Shown here piece after piece: positions 19,962 to 30,074 of a stretch of DNA of 64,000 bases (the first letter of the stretch is position 1; the number at the start of each line of letters is the position of its first letter). The notes beneath the pieces are model-generated. The model did no database searches. It saw only the letters and a program-made list of their open reading frames with translations, and was not told the origin of the DNA. A program made the position numbers and the translations under genes. This stretch comes from Streptomyces clavuligerus (GTDB lineage Bacteria; Actinomycetota; Actinomycetes; Streptomycetales; Streptomycetaceae): NCBI RefSeq assembly GCF_005519465.1, contig NZ_CP027858.1, positions 1,798,001 through 1,862,000 of the forward strand. Direction: 5' to 3'.

Positions 19962-20807
19962 TCACGGGGTCGCCTTGCGGGCCGTCGCGAAGCGGGGGCG
20001 GTTGTTGAGGTCGGGGTGGTCCGCCGCGTCCGCCCAGCCGGACTCCTCGTTGAAGATCCACGGCACCTGTCCGCCCTGGGTGTCGGCGTGCTCGATGACG
20101 ACGAGGCCGCCGGGGCGCAGCAGCCGGTGGGCGGTGCGCTCGATGCCGCGGATGGTGTCGAGGCCGTCCTCGCCGGAGAACAGGGCCATCTCGGGGTCGT
20201 GGTCCCGTGCCTCAGGGGCGACGTACTCCCACTCGGTGAGCGGGATGTACGGCGGGTTGGAGATCACCAGGTCGACCTGGCCGTCCAGCTCCGGCAGCGC
20301 GGTGAGCGCGTTGCCGTGGTGCACGGTGACCCGGGACCCCTCGGCGTTCTTGCGGGCCCAGTCCAGGGCGTTCTCGGAGAGTTCCACGGCGTGCACCCGG
20401 GAGCGGGGCACCTCCTGCGCCATCGCGAGGGCGATGGCACCGGAGCCCGTGCACAGGTCGACGATGAGCGGCTCGACGACATCCATGGCGCGTACGGCGT
20501 CTATGGCCCAGCCGACGACCGACTCGGTCTCCGGGCGGGGCACGAAGACACCGGGCCCCACCTGGAGCTCCAGATAGCGGAAGAAGGCCCGCCCGGTGAT
20601 GTGCTGGAGCGGCTCGCGCGCCTCGCGGCGGGCGACGGCCTCCCAGTAGCGGGCGTCGAAGTCCGCGTCCTTGACGGTGTGCAGCTCACCGCGCTTCACC
20701 CCGTGCACGAACGCGGCCAGTTCCTCCGCGTCGAAGCGCGGGGACGGCACGCCGGCGTCGGCCAGCCGCTGGGTGGCCTGGGCCACCTCGGCAAGCAGCA
20801 GGTTCAC
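19962..20807 (-). CDS. prmC: Release factor glutamine N5-methyltransferase
   Basis: 281 residues. The defining catalytic motif NPPY is in ISNPPYIPL; SAM motif I is VDLCTGSGAIA. Substrate is the glutamine of the GGQ motif in RF1/RF2, and the RF1 gene lies directly upstream. GTG start at 20807. The 84-base gap after prfA holds two copies of GGGTCGGGCTGTG. Confidence 0.96.
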   Translation of the reverse strand: MNLLLAEVAQATQRLADAGVPSPRFDAEELAAFVHGVKRGELHTVKDADFDARYWEAVARREAREPLQHITGRAFFRYLELQVGPGVFVPRPETESVVGWAIDAVRAMDVVEPLIVDLCTGSGAIALAMAQEVPRSRVHAVELSENALDWARKNAEGSRVTVHHGNALTALPELDGQVDLVISNPPYIPLTEWEYVAPEARDHDPEMALFSGEDGLDTIRGIERTAHRLLRPGGLVVIEHADTQGGQVPWIFNEESGWADAADHPDLNNRPRFATARKATP

Positions 20808-20891
20808 TGGTCCTCCACCCGGGTTCGTACGTCAGTTGGTGCGCGGGGCTGTGGGTCGGGCTGTGCTGGGTCGGGCTGTGTGGGGGCGGTT

Positions 20892-21962
20892 CTACTGCGC
20901 GGCAGCGAGCTTCGCTGCGGAGTCCGCGTCCACACATGCCTGGATCACGGCGTCGAGGTCGCCGTCGAGCACCTGGTCGAGGTTGTACGCCTTGAAGCCC
21001 ACCCGGTGGTCCGAAATACGGTTCTCGGGGAAGTTGTACGTACGGATCTTCTCGGACCGGTCGACGGTGCGGACCTGGCTGCGGCGCGCGTCCGCCGCCT
21101 CCTTCTCGGCCTCCTCCTGGGCCGCGGCGAGCAGCCGGGACCGCAGGATGCGCATGGCCTGCTCCTTGTTCTGGAGCTGGCTCTTCTCGTTCTGGCAGGA
21201 GGCGACGACACCGGTGGGCAGATGGGTGATGCGCACGGCGGAGTCGGTGGTGTTGACGGACTGGCCGCCGGGCCCGGAGGAGCGGTAGACGTCGATCCGC
21301 AGATCGTTGGGGTTGATCTCCACGTCGATCTCCTCGGCCTCGGGGGTGACGAGCACCCCGGCGGCGGAGGTGTGGATACGGCCCTGCGACTCGGTGGCGG
21401 GCACGCGCTGGACGCGGTGCACCCCGCCCTCGTACTTCAGCCGGGCCCAGACGCCCTGGCCGGGCTCGGCGTTGCCCTTGGTCTTGACCGCGACCTGGAC
21501 GTCCTTGTAGCCGCCCAGCTCGGACTCGGTGGAGTTGATGATCTCGGTCTTCCAGCCGACGCGCTCGGCGTACCGCAGATACATCCGCAGCAGGTCACCG
21601 GCGAAGAGCGCGGACTCGTCGCCGCCCGCTCCGGCCTTGACCTCCAGGATCACGTCCTTGTCGTCGCTGGGGTCGCGCGGGACGAGCAGCAGCCGCAGCT
21701 TCTCGGTCAGCTCCTCGCGCCGCTGCTCCAGCTCCTTCACCTCGGCGGCGAAGTCCGGGTCGTCGGCCGCCAGCTCACGCGCCGTGTCGATGTCCTCACC
21801 GGTCAGCTTCCACGAACGGTAGGTGCCGACGATCGGGGTCAGCTCGGCGTAGCGCTTGCTCAGCTTGCGCGCGTTCGCCTGGTCGGCGTGGACGGAAGGG
21901 TCGGCGAGCTGCTTCTCCAGACCGGCGTGCTCACCGATCAGATCCTCGACCGCCTCGAACAT
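20892..21962 (-). CDS. prfA: Peptide chain release factor 1
   Basis: 356 residues from ATG 21962. The peptidyl-tRNA hydrolysis motif GGQ is in [15 protein letters not shown]-terminal helices ([19 protein letters not shown]) and domain 2/4 are complete. Reads UAA and UAG stops. A longer frame upstream runs through the rpmE terminator and is rejected. Confidence 0.97.
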   Translation of the reverse strand: MFEAVEDLIGEHAGLEKQLADPSVHADQANARKLSKRYAELTPIVGTYRSWKLTGEDIDTARELAADDPDFAAEVKELEQRREELTEKLRLLLVPRDPSDDKDVILEVKAGAGGDESALFAGDLLRMYLRYAERVGWKTEIINSTESELGGYKDVQVAVKTKGNAEPGQGVWARLKYEGGVHRVQRVPATESQGRIHTSAAGVLVTPEAEEIDVEINPNDLRIDVYRSSGPGGQSVNTTDSAVRITHLPTGVVASCQNEKSQLQNKEQAMRILRSRLLAAAQEEAEKEAADARRSQVRTVDRSEKIRTYNFPENRISDHRVGFKAYNLDQVLDGDLDAVIQACVDADSAAKLAAAQ

Positions 21963-22061
21963 CGAATGGCTCCTGTGTCGTACGAGGTTTTCCGCGGGCC
22001 GGCTGTGCGACCGGTCCGCCTGGGGCCCCGGAACCCCAGCTTCGGCTGGCGGGACGGCAAA

Positions 22062-22106
22062 GCGCCGGTCCCGGCCGCGCCCGCAGGGGCGGCCGAGGAC
22101 CGGCGC
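22062..22106 (-). terminator. rpmE terminator
   Basis: Compound hairpin eleven bases after the rpmE stop: outer arms GCGCCGGTCC / GGACCGGCGC (22062-22071 and 22097-22106) around an inner CGGCCGC/GGCGGCCG stem. Confidence 0.7.
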
Positions 22107-22116
22107 AGTTGGCTCG

Positions 22117-22341
22117 CTACTTCTTGCCGGAGCCGGCAGCCTTGCCGAAGCGGGCCTCGAAGCGGGCCACACGGCCACCGGTGTCGAGGATCTTCTGCTT
22201 GCCCGTGTAGAACGGGTGGCACTCGGAGCAGACCTCGGCGCGGACGCTGCCGCTGCCGATGGTGCTGCGAGTCGTGAACGCCGCGCCACAGGTGCAGCTG
22301 ACCTGCGTCTCGACGTACTCGGGGTGGATGTCGCGCTTCAA
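22117..22341 (-). CDS. rpmE: Ribosomal protein bL31, zinc-binding type
   Basis: 74 residues. TTG at 22341 is the only sensible start: it follows GGAGA at good spacing and gives the family N-terminus (M)[10 protein letters not shown]. Four cysteines (CTC at 16-18 and CSEC at 37-40) form the zinc ribbon, the C+ type expected to be replaced by a zinc-free paralogue under zinc starvation. Followed by a compound terminator. Confidence 0.96.
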   Translation of the reverse strand: MKRDIHPEYVETQVSCTCGAAFTTRSTIGSGSVRAEVCSECHPFYTGKQKILDTGGRVARFEARFGKAAGSGKK

Positions 22342-22478
22342 GGTGTCTCCTAGTTTCGGGAGGGCTCCGGGTCGCCCGGGCGGATTGTCCGCGCGTGAAC
22401 CGGGGCCGACGTACCAGTCTGCCAGGACCGGCCGTATCTCCCAAAACCGGGGTGACCGCCCGGCTATTCCCCGGCCCC

Positions 22479-23684
22479 TCAGCCGCCGCCGTTCCCCGTC
22501 GCCGGGCCGGTGTCCCCGGACCCGGCCGAGGTGCCGCTCCGGCCCTCGGCGTCCTGCGCGGCGCCCGGGTCGGCGGGTGCCGTACCGCCGCGCACCACCG
22601 AGCCCGCCACGCCCTTGTCGCCCGCGGAGTCCACGAGCGCCGCGGCCGGGATGGGGCGGTCCAGGTGGAGCGCCGTCCAGACCTGCTGGGCCGCGCCGCG
22701 CAGCGGGATCACCCGGTTGGGGTCGATCGGGTCGTACTCGACCGGCATGGTCACCATGGTGACGTCCTGGGCGTCGAGGCCGGTCAGGCCCTTGGCGAAA
22801 CCGGTCAGCTCGCCGACGGAGTCCAGCTCGGAGTCGGGGGTGATCGCCTTGGTCGCGGTGTCGGCGATGTCGAGGAGCTTGGTGGGGCTGGTGAGCACCC
22901 CCACCTCCTTGACCTGGTTGATGAGCGCCTTCATGAACGCCTGCTGGAGCTGGATGCGGCCGAGGTCGCTGCCGTCGCCGACGCTCTTGCGGGTCCGGAC
23001 GAGGCCGAGGGACTGCTCGCCGTTCAGGGTGTGGGTGCCGGGCGAGAGATCGAGATGGCTCTTCGGATCCTTGATCGCCTGGTTGGTGGTGATCTCCACC
23101 CCGCCGAGGGCGTCGACGAGCTTCTTGAAGCCGGTGAAGTCGACCTCGATGTAGTGGTCCATCCGGATGCCGGACATCCGCTCGACGGTCTTCACCGCGC
23201 AGGCGGGCCCGCCGACCTCGTACGCCGTGTTGAACATGACCCGGTTCTGCGCGGGCACCGGCCGGTCCTCGCGGTCCGTGCACTCGGGGCGGGTGATGAG
23301 GGTGTCGCGCGGGATGGAGACGACGCTCGCCTTCTTGCGGCCCTCGTGGAGGTGGACGACCATCGCCGTGTCCGCGCGGGCCCCCTCGTCCTCGCCGCCG
23401 TATCCGGCGTTCGCCCCGGCGCGGGAGTCCGAGCCCAGCAGCAGGATGTCGAGCGAGCCGTTGTCGACGTCGTCGGGGCGGTCGGTGCCCAGCCGGGCGT
23501 TGATGTCGATGCCGTCGAGATTGCCGTCGAGCTTGAGGTAGACATAGCCCGCGCCCGCCCCGCCCACGAGCAGCAGCCCCACCAGGGACCAGGCGGCCAC
23601 ACCGCCGGCCCTGCGCGCCGTGGACGGCTTTCTGCGCCGCCTGCCGCGGCTGCCGCCTATTCGGCCGCTGCTCTGCTCGCCCAT
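22479..23684 (-). CDS. LytR-CpsA-Psr (LCP) family cell-wall glycopolymer ligase
   Basis: 401 residues. Basic cytoplasmic N-terminus, one membrane helix (about 28-50), then the extracellular LCP domain. Key residues are in [26 protein letters not shown] and [19 protein letters not shown], which contact the polyprenyl pyrophosphate and Mg2+. The Gly/Ala/Ser-rich tail (about 365-401) is probably disordered. These proteins attach teichoic-type glycopolymers to peptidoglycan. Monocistronic between rpmE and the protease gene. Confidence 0.93.
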   Translation of the reverse strand: MGEQSSGRIGGSRGRRRRKPSTARRAGGVAAWSLVGLLLVGGAGAGYVYLKLDGNLDGIDINARLGTDRPDDVDNGSLDILLLGSDSRAGANAGYGGEDEGARADTAMVVHLHEGRKKASVVSIPRDTLITRPECTDREDRPVPAQNRVMFNTAYEVGGPACAVKTVERMSGIRMDHYIEVDFTGFKKLVDALGGVEITTNQAIKDPKSHLDLSPGTHTLNGEQSLGLVRTRKSVGDGSDLGRIQLQQAFMKALINQVKEVGVLTSPTKLLDIADTATKAITPDSELDSVGELTGFAKGLTGLDAQDVTMVTMPVEYDPIDPNRVIPLRGAAQQVWTALHLDRPIPAAALVDSAGDKGVAGSVVRGGTAPADPGAAQDAEGRSGTSAGSGDTGPATGNGGG

Positions 23685-23946
23685 GGTCTCCTCGGCTCCA
23701 TTCCGTGCGCCGCTTCCCCCGCTGAACCGATCAGGAGCGGTTTGCCTGCCCTGTCAATTTTTGCTCCGCCACTGGGGAGACGGCGAGAGGAGGAAAAGGG
23801 TTGCACAGGCGGGTGAGAACAGCCTGAGAGGAGGACGGTCACAGAATGCTTTCGGCCGACTCCCACCAGTATTGAATCCCCCATGGAAAATTCAAGCCCC
23901 GGCAAAAACTGCCCGAAGGACTCTGCCGCGCCTCCCGGCGGAGACC
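23685..23946 (-). promoter_or_regulatory. Upstream region of the LCP gene
   Basis: AT-richer than its surroundings. On the minus strand TTGAAT followed about 16 bases later by AATACT (near 23870-23897) is a possible promoter for the LCP gene. No other gene is visible here. Confidence 0.35.
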
Positions 23947-23984
23947 CCTGTGGCCACCGTGCGTCGACGCACGGTGGCCACAGG
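23947..23984 (-). terminator. Perfect 38-bp palindrome, terminator of the protease gene
   Basis: Seventeen-base arms CCTGTGGCCACCGTGCG / CGCACGGTGGCCACAGG around TCGA, 18 bases after the protease stop. The symmetry means it could act in either direction, but only minus-strand genes lie near. Confidence 0.8.
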
Positions 23985-24001
23985 GTCCTGGGACAGCGGA
24001 A

Positions 24002-25792
24002 TCAGCCGAACAGGTTGTAGTTCTGCCAGCCGCTGCCGAACTGGGTCCGGGTCCCGAAGGGCTTCGTCGCCGAGCCGGTGCCCGGGTAGAGCCACAGCCT
24101 GTTGGCGGTGTCGCGGGCCAGCAGGTCCGCGCGGCCGTCGCCGTTCATGTCGCCGGTGGTGATCAGGGCGTTGAGGCTGCTGAAGGCGGCCACCTCGACC
24201 CGGGCCAGGAACGGCTTCTTGGCGTCGCCCGTGCCCTGGTAGAGGTAGGTCTTGCCGCCCGCGCCCCGGGCCAGGACATCGGCCCGGCCGTCGTTGCTGA
24301 AGTCGCCGTGGCCACGCACCATGTCGAACTGCTGCCAGCCGGGACCGATCAGGACCGGCGCGCCGAAGGTGCCCTTGCCGGTGCCCGCGTGCAGATAGGC
24401 ACTGCCCTTGGAGGTGACGGTCATCAGGTCGGGGATCTCGTCACCGCTCAGATCGCCCGGGGCGAGGATCTGCCGCTGGTCCCGCCAGTCCTTGACGATC
24501 GTCGTGGTCGCGCCGCCGCCCCGCTTCCACTGGACACCGCCCGCGGCGTCCCGCCAGACCAGGTCCTGGCGGTCGTCCCGGTCCAGGTCCGTCTGGAACA
24601 GGATGTTCGCGCCGGAGAAGTTCCCCAGTTCCTCCTTGCGGACCAGCGTCTTGCCGGTGGAGGACCAGTGGAAGAGGGTGTCGCCGCGGCGGGCGACCAG
24701 ATCGGCGTAGCGGTCCCGGTTCCAGTTGGCATCGTGGATCTGCGCCCTGATGGCCGACTGGAAGGCGCTGACCTTGGTGTAGACGCCGTACTTGCCCTTG
24801 GCGGCGCAGTCGGGGTCGCCCCAGGAGACCACACCGGCCAGCTTGCCGCCGGCCACCAGCGGGCCGCCGGAGTCGCCGTGGCAACTGGTCTCGGTGGTGC
24901 TGTCCTTGCCCGTGGGGGCGGCACCGGCGCAGTACATCGTCCCGGCGAAGAACTCCGAGCCGTACGCCCTCTTGCAGTTGGCGTCCGACTGGGCGTCCGC
25001 GTCGGCGACCTTCAGCACCTCGGAGCCACCGGCGGTGGGGCCGGAGCCGGTACGGCCCCAGCCGTACACCTTGCCGTCCGTCGCGGCCTTGTAGAGCCCG
25101 GTGTCGGTGGGCTTCAGGACCGGCAGCGGCTTCGCCTGGACACCGCTCGCGAGCGTGAGCACCGCGATGTCGTTGTTGAGCGTCCAGTCGTCGTACTTGG
25201 GATGGTGCCACTGCCGGACGACGGCGCGCAGCTCACCGCCGCGCAGATTGAGGAGGGGCCGTCCGTCGGCGTCGTCCCGCCCGGTGAAGACGGGTGTCTG
25301 GGTGGCGCCGGTGATGACGGCCCCGGTCTTGCGGAAGTCGATGCCGCTGACGCAGTGGGCGGCGGTGACGATCTTCGTGGGGGCGACCACGGCGCCACCG
25401 CAGGAGAAGAGGTCGCCGAACGCGTCCTTGAAGTAGAGCTGCGCCATCCAGGGCGCGGAGGAGATCGTCGTGGTCTTGCCGCCGATGATGCGGGCGCTCG
25501 GCCCGGTGCTGCCCTCGCCGCCGGGCGAGGGCCTGACGGGGAGCTTGTCGCCCTTCGCCCGGATCGCTGTGAGCGCTTCGGCGACCCGCTCGCGGAGTTC
25601 GCCCTGCGAGGGCACCTCGGGCTGCTGACCGGCCGGGGTCACGGCGGCGGAGTTCTGGACGGGAGCCTGCGCGGGGGCCGTCCCGGCGGCGTGGGCGCTA
25701 CCGCTCAGCAGGCCGGTGCCCGCCAGAGCCAGAACGGTCAGGGCGGCGGGTATCTCATGTCTGATCCGGCGCGTACGGGTGCTGTGGGGCAC
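24002..25792 (-). CDS. Secreted S1-family serine protease with C-terminal FG-GAP repeats
   Basis: 596 residues from GTG 25792, which has GAGGTGG upstream. Sec signal peptide at 1-35 (basic start, hydrophobic core, AHA cleavage). A pro-region of about 65 residues ends at Arg101 before IIGG, the classic zymogen activation site. Triad: His146 (TAAHC), Asp208 (NNDIAV), Ser308 (CHGDSGGP). The residue matching trypsin Asp189 is Thr302, so trypsin specificity is doubtful. From about 345 to the end are FG-GAP/VCBS-type repeats (DGRADLLARD) that form a beta-propeller, probably for binding. It sits between rho and the LCP gene, where, from memory, S. coelicolor has no protease gene. Confidence 0.92.
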   Translation of the reverse strand: MPHSTRTRRIRHEIPAALTVLALAGTGLLSGSAHAAGTAPAQAPVQNSAAVTPAGQQPEVPSQGELRERVAEALTAIRAKGDKLPVRPSPGGEGSTGPSARIIGGKTTTISSAPWMAQLYFKDAFGDLFSCGGAVVAPTKIVTAAHCVSGIDFRKTGAVITGATQTPVFTGRDDADGRPLLNLRGGELRAVVRQWHHPKYDDWTLNNDIAVLTLASGVQAKPLPVLKPTDTGLYKAATDGKVYGWGRTGSGPTAGGSEVLKVADADAQSDANCKRAYGSEFFAGTMYCAGAAPTGKDSTTETSCHGDSGGPLVAGGKLAGVVSWGDPDCAAKGKYGVYTKVSAFQSAIRAQIHDANWNRDRYADLVARRGDTLFHWSSTGKTLVRKEELGNFSGANILFQTDLDRDDRQDLVWRDAAGGVQWKRGGGATTTIVKDWRDQRQILAPGDLSGDEIPDLMTVTSKGSAYLHAGTGKGTFGAPVLIGPGWQQFDMVRGHGDFSNDGRADVLARGAGGKTYLYQGTGDAKKPFLARVEVAAFSSLNALITTGDMNGDGRADLLARDTANRLWLYPGTGSATKPFGTRTQFGSGWQNYNLFG

Positions 25793-26040
25793 TCGGTGTC
25801 CACCTCGGGCTGTTCGGACCGGCGGGGCCTCCGAGGCCCCGCCGGAAGTGCGGCGGTGGGGCGCGGAAGAGCGCGGGGGACAGCGTGCGCCGGGGCCGGA
25901 GCCCGCACGGCGCAGGGTGAATCCCCCCGGAGCCCCCCAGGAACCCCCACCTGTGATGGCCCGATCGTATGTGCGAGTCAGGGCCGTTGGCCACCCCGGG
26001 CCCCTATCCCCGGGAAATGACCCCCGCACGCGGAAAAGCG

Positions 26041-26075
26041 GAACGCCCCGCCACCTCAAGGGTGGCGGGGCGTTC
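26041..26075 (-). terminator. rho terminator
   Basis: Perfect 15-base arms GAACGCCCCGCCACC / GGTGGCGGGGCGTTC, 5-base loop, 22 bases after the rho stop and followed on the minus strand by CGCTTTTCC. The next 245 bases to 25793 hold no gene and should contain the protease promoter. Confidence 0.85.
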
Positions 26076-26096
26076 CGGTGGATCGCCGACCGTGCG

Positions 26097-28115
26097 TCAG
26101 TCTCCGTTGGAGATCGACGGGGTGGTCTTCTGGATCTGGAGCAGGAACTCGGCGTTCGACTTCGTCTGCTTCATCTTGTCGAGCAGCAGCTCGATCGCCT
26201 GCTGCTGGTCGAGCGCGTGCAGCACCCGGCGCAGCTTCCAGACGATGGCCAGCTCCTCGCTGCCGAGGAGGATCTCCTCCTTGCGGGTGCTGGACGCGTC
26301 GACGTCCACCGCCGGGAAGATGCGCTTGTCCGAGAGCTTCCGGTCGAGCTTGAGCTCCATGTTGCCGGTGCCCTTGAACTCCTCGAAGATCACCTCGTCC
26401 ATCCGCGAGCCGGTGTCGACCAGCGCGGTGGCCAGGATGGTCAGCGAGCCGCCGTCCTCGATGTTGCGCGCGGCGCCGAAGAAGCGCTTCGGCGGGTAGA
26501 GCGCGGTCGAGTCGACACCACCGGAGAGGATGCGTCCGGAGGCGGGGGCCGCGAGGTTGTACGCACGGCCCAGACGGGTGATGGAGTCCAGCAGGACGAC
26601 CACGTCGTGGCCCAGCTCCACCAGGCGCTTGGCGCGCTCGATGGCCAGCTCGGCGACAGTGGTGTGGTCCTCTGCCGGGCGGTCGAAGGTCGAGGAGATG
26701 ACCTCTCCCTTGACCGACCGCTGCATGTCGGTGACCTCTTCGGGCCGCTCGTCGACGAGGACGACCATCAGATGGCACTCGGGGCTGTTGACCGTGATCG
26801 CGTTGGCGATGGCCTGGAGGATCATGGTCTTGCCGGTCTTCGGCGGGGCCACGATCAGACCGCGCTGGCCCTTGCCGATCGGCGACACCAGATCAATGAT
26901 CCGCGTGGTCAGCACGCCCGGGTCGGTCTCCAGCCGGAGCCGGTCCTGCGGGTAGAGCGGGGTCAGCTTGTTGAACTCGGGGCGGCCGCGGCCCGACTCC
27001 GGGGCCATGCCGTTGACCGAGTCCAGCCGGACCAGCGCGTTGAACTTCTCGCGGCGCTCGCCCTCCTTCGGCTGCCGGACCGCGCCGGTGACGTGGTCAC
27101 CCTTGCGCAGCCCGTTCTTGCGGACCTGGGCGAGGGAGACGTACACGTCGTTGGGGCCCGGCAGGTAGCCGGAGGTCCGGATGAACGCGTAGTTGTCGAG
27201 GATGTCGAGGATGCCCGCGACGGGGATCAGGACGTCGTCGTCGGAGACCTGCGGCTCGTTCGTGAACTCGTCACGGCCGCGACGGCCGCGACGGTCGCGG
27301 TAACGGCCGCGGCGACCGCGGCGGCCACCGGCCTCGTCGTCGAAGTCGTCCTGCGGGACGCTGCTCTGACGCTGCGACGGGCCGCCCTGCTGCTGGCGCT
27401 GGCCGCCCTGCTGCTGGTCGTCGCCCTTGCTGCCGCGGCGGTCGCGCTGGCGCTCCCGGCGGTCGCCCCGGCCGCGCTCGCGGCGGCCCTCGCCGTCCTG
27501 GCCCTGTGCGGAGGCGGCGACGGCGGCGTCGGTCCTGGACTCGGGACGCTCCTCGGCCTTCTCCTTGACCTCGACGGCCGACTCGGCCTTCGCCTCGGTC
27601 TGGGCGTCGGGGCTGCCCGCGGGCGCGGTGGCCCGGCGGCGGCGGCGCTCGGCGACCGGCTGCTCGTCGGCGGCGGCCTGCTCCGCAGCGGCGGGCTTCG
27701 GCGACGGCTGGCCCGGGATCTCGATCTGCTGCTGGCCGGCGGCCTTCTCGGCGGCGGTCGCGGCCTTGGCGGCGGCGCTCTCGCCCGTACGGGCCTTGGA
27801 GGTTGCGCGGCGCTTCGGCTTCGTCTCGGTCTCCGCGCCCTTGGCGGCGGAGTCCGCCGCCTTGGCGCCGGTGGCTGAGCCGCCGGCCTGCGCCTCCTTG
27901 ATGACCTCGATCAGCTGGCTCTTGCGCATGCGCGCGGTGCCCCTGATACCGAGGCCGGAAGCGACCTGCTGGAGCTCGGCCAGGACCATGCCCTCCAGGC
28001 CGGTGCCGGAACGGCGGCGCCGTGAGGTGGTGCCGGAGGCAGCACCCGCGGCGGGCGCGGAGGTGTCGACGTTGCTGTCGGCGCTCACGCCCATCAGATC
28101 GGTGGTGTCGCTCAC
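26097..28115 (-). CDS. rho: Transcription termination factor Rho
   Basis: 672 residues. A Rho_N segment (about 40-76, [18 protein letters not shown]) is followed by a long low-complexity insertion (about 80-285) first rich in Ala/Lys/Glu and then in Arg/Gly/Gln, typical of actinobacterial Rho and thought to extend RNA binding. Then come the cold-shock-like primary RNA site ([19 protein letters not shown]), P-loop APPKTGKTM, Walker [13 protein letters not shown], and the Q/R-loop region. A homohexameric RNA helicase; expected to be essential or at least central. Monocistronic with its own terminator. Confidence 0.98.
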   Translation of the reverse strand: MSDTTDLMGVSADSNVDTSAPAAGAASGTTSRRRRSGTGLEGMVLAELQQVASGLGIRGTARMRKSQLIEVIKEAQAGGSATGAKAADSAAKGAETETKPKRRATSKARTGESAAAKAATAAEKAAGQQQIEIPGQPSPKPAAAEQAAADEQPVAERRRRRATAPAGSPDAQTEAKAESAVEVKEKAEERPESRTDAAVAASAQGQDGEGRRERGRGDRRERQRDRRGSKGDDQQQGGQRQQQGGPSQRQSSVPQDDFDDEAGGRRGRRGRYRDRRGRRGRDEFTNEPQVSDDDVLIPVAGILDILDNYAFIRTSGYLPGPNDVYVSLAQVRKNGLRKGDHVTGAVRQPKEGERREKFNALVRLDSVNGMAPESGRGRPEFNKLTPLYPQDRLRLETDPGVLTTRIIDLVSPIGKGQRGLIVAPPKTGKTMILQAIANAITVNSPECHLMVVLVDERPEEVTDMQRSVKGEVISSTFDRPAEDHTTVAELAIERAKRLVELGHDVVVLLDSITRLGRAYNLAAPASGRILSGGVDSTALYPPKRFFGAARNIEDGGSLTILATALVDTGSRMDEVIFEEFKGTGNMELKLDRKLSDKRIFPAVDVDASSTRKEEILLGSEELAIVWKLRRVLHALDQQQAIELLLDKMKQTKSNAEFLLQIQKTTPSISNGD

Positions 28116-28662
28116 GAAGGGTCCTTCCCTGGAGCGGACGTCGGCCTTTCTGGCTCGGCGACCGGTTGTGCTGTCCGACTGCGGTCCGTGTGCGGACCGG
28201 TCGGGGCGGTGGTCCCCGCCGGTTCTGGTACGGCGAGGAAAGGTGACATCAGTGAATCGGTGAAATCAGATACATGCGGTCCGGCCCGAGTCCCCCTGCT
28301 CGGCCCACTCCGTGGCGGAGCGGGAGGTTACGTGCCGGTTCCGGAGCGTGCTCGCAACTGCTCAGGCAGGCTGCTCAGGCAGTTGGGGAGGCTCCCGGAA
28401 GAATGGGCGGCCCCGAATCATGATCGGGACACGGAGAACCAAGCCGCAATGGCTTTGGTTGCAGACTTGAGGTTAACACTACCGGCTCCAACAAACATTC
28501 CCCCTCTCCATCACCGGCAATCTCGTGTCACGGCGATTCACCGGCATGTCCCGGTGCCGCCCGACGGACCCACGTTCCCCGGACACGTCCCGGACCTGCT
28601 GGTCCGGGCCCCGGGCGCTCGCGCACGGCTCGGCCGCCCACCGTTTCCGTGCCCGTGCGGGG
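28116..28662. promoter_or_regulatory. rho upstream region and thrB downstream region
   Basis: 547 bases without a gene. Near thrB a short hairpin CCCGGACC/GGTCCGGG (28589-28608) may terminate thrB. Further along, an AT-richer patch (about 28440-28500) read on the minus strand contains TAGTGT, a plausible -10, inside a GGAGCCGGTAGTGTTAACC stretch. This leaves a leader of about 360 bases before the rho start, long enough for autoregulation by Rho, as known for rho genes elsewhere. Confidence 0.4.
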
Positions 28663-29619
28663 CTAGTGCGCGGACGCCTCGCCACCGGCGGACGCGGCAC
28701 CCGCGGGAGTGAGCGGCAGGACGCTCGCGCCCGCGGTGTCGAAGGCGAGCCGGTTGGCGGCCCACCCCTCCCCCGCCAGTCGCGCGACCTTCTCGGCCGC
28801 GCTGTCCTCGGCCAGTGCGAGCACCGTCGGGCCCGCACCGGAGATGACCGCGGGGACGCCGTCCGCGCGCAGTCGGTTGACCAGGTCGGCGCTCTGCGGC
28901 ATCGCCGGAGCCCGGTACTCCTGGTGGAGCCGGTCCTCGGTGGCGGGCAGCAGCAGCTCGGGACGCCTGGTCAGGGCCTCGACGAGCAGTGCGGCACGGC
29001 CCGCGTTGGCGGCGGCGTCCACATGGGGGACGGTCGGCGGCAGCAGTCCGCGCGCCGTCTGGGTGAGCACCGGCTTCTCGGGGACGAAAACCACCGGAAC
29101 GACGGAATCGGCGGGCTCCATCCTGATGGCCCGGGCGGCTCCCCCGTCGGTCCAGGCGAGAGTGAAACCACCGAAGAGGCACGCCGCCACATTGTCGGGG
29201 TGGCCCTCGATCTCGGTGGCCAGCTCCAGCAGGGCGGTGTCGTCGAGACGGGACTCCCCGCCTATGGTCACGGCGCGGGCGGCGACGATCCCGGCGCAGA
29301 TGGCCGCCGAGGAGGAGCCGAGGCCCCGGCCGTGCGGGATGCGGTTGGCGCAGACCACCTCCAGGCCGCGCGGCTGCCCCCCGAGCAGGTCGAACGCCGT
29401 GCGCAGGGAGCGCACGAGAAGGTGACTCTCGTCACGCGGCAGGGTGGACGCGCCCTCACCCGCGATGTCGATGTGCAGACCGGAGTCCGCCACCCGGACG
29501 ACGACATCGTCGTAGAGCCCGAGGGACAGCCCGAGGGCGTCGAAGCCCGGGCCGAGATTGGCGCTGGTGGCAGGCACGCGCACCCGGACGGCGGCGGCAC
29601 GGAACGCTGGACCGGCCAT
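28663..29619 (-). CDS. thrB: Homoserine kinase
   Basis: 318 residues, GHMP kinase fold. Motif 1 RVPATSANLGPGFD, the ATP loop PHGRGLGSSSAA, and the C-terminal ISGAGPTVLAL glycine-rich motif are present. It phosphorylates homoserine for threonine synthase. Located 455 bases after thrC rather than tightly coupled. Confidence 0.97.
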   Translation of the reverse strand: MAGPAFRAAAVRVRVPATSANLGPGFDALGLSLGLYDDVVVRVADSGLHIDIAGEGASTLPRDESHLLVRSLRTAFDLLGGQPRGLEVVCANRIPHGRGLGSSSAAICAGIVAARAVTIGGESRLDDTALLELATEIEGHPDNVAACLFGGFTLAWTDGGAARAIRMEPADSVVPVVFVPEKPVLTQTARGLLPPTVPHVDAAANAGRAALLVEALTRRPELLLPATEDRLHQEYRAPAMPQSADLVNRLRADGVPAVISGAGPTVLALAEDSAAEKVARLAGEGWAANRLAFDTAGASVLPLTPAGAASAGGEASAH

Positions 29620-30074
29620 CGCTCGATGACACTCCTTGGTTCTGACTGCGAGATGTTCTGGACGTTCTGACGGCGGACGCTCTGGCTACGGGGTCGGGAC
29701 GCTGCGGGGCGGGATCGAACGCCCGGGGGCCATCACGGCGGCTGCACCGCGGCATATGCGGCGGGGCTGGTTCGGTACAGCCTATCGAAGGAAGGTTCTG
29801 CGGCGACATAGGGCGCACAGCAGGCGCACGATGCGTGTCGCAAGCCGTCCGTGCCTCTACATGCGCCGTTGCCCCGCTTGCCGGGCTTTCCACTGGGGTA
29901 GGGCTTTTCTTCTCCCGGTACGGGCCACGGATCTCGACGGGACCGTCGGCACGGACCGTGCGGACACCGTCGCGGAACGCTTACGGCCAGGGAGAACCGG
30001 CCTGGCGCGCCCGGCCGTACGCGATCGTGTGGGGATCGCGTACGGCCGGACGCCGCCCGATGCGCCGAGCGCCG
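29620..30074 (-). promoter_or_regulatory. thrC-thrB intergenic region with thrC terminator
   Basis: 455 bases with no supported gene. A perfect 16-base stem (CCGGCCGTACGCGATC / GATCGCGTACGGCCGG at 30011-30026 and 30034-30049, 7-base loop) is the likely thrC terminator. The remainder (29620-29990) should carry a separate thrB promoter; no clear -35/-10 seen. Confidence 0.6.

Noticed and set aside
20892..22289. 465-residue version of prfA
   Set aside because: Would run through the rpmE terminator and rpmE itself; ATG 21962 gives the standard RF1 N-terminus.
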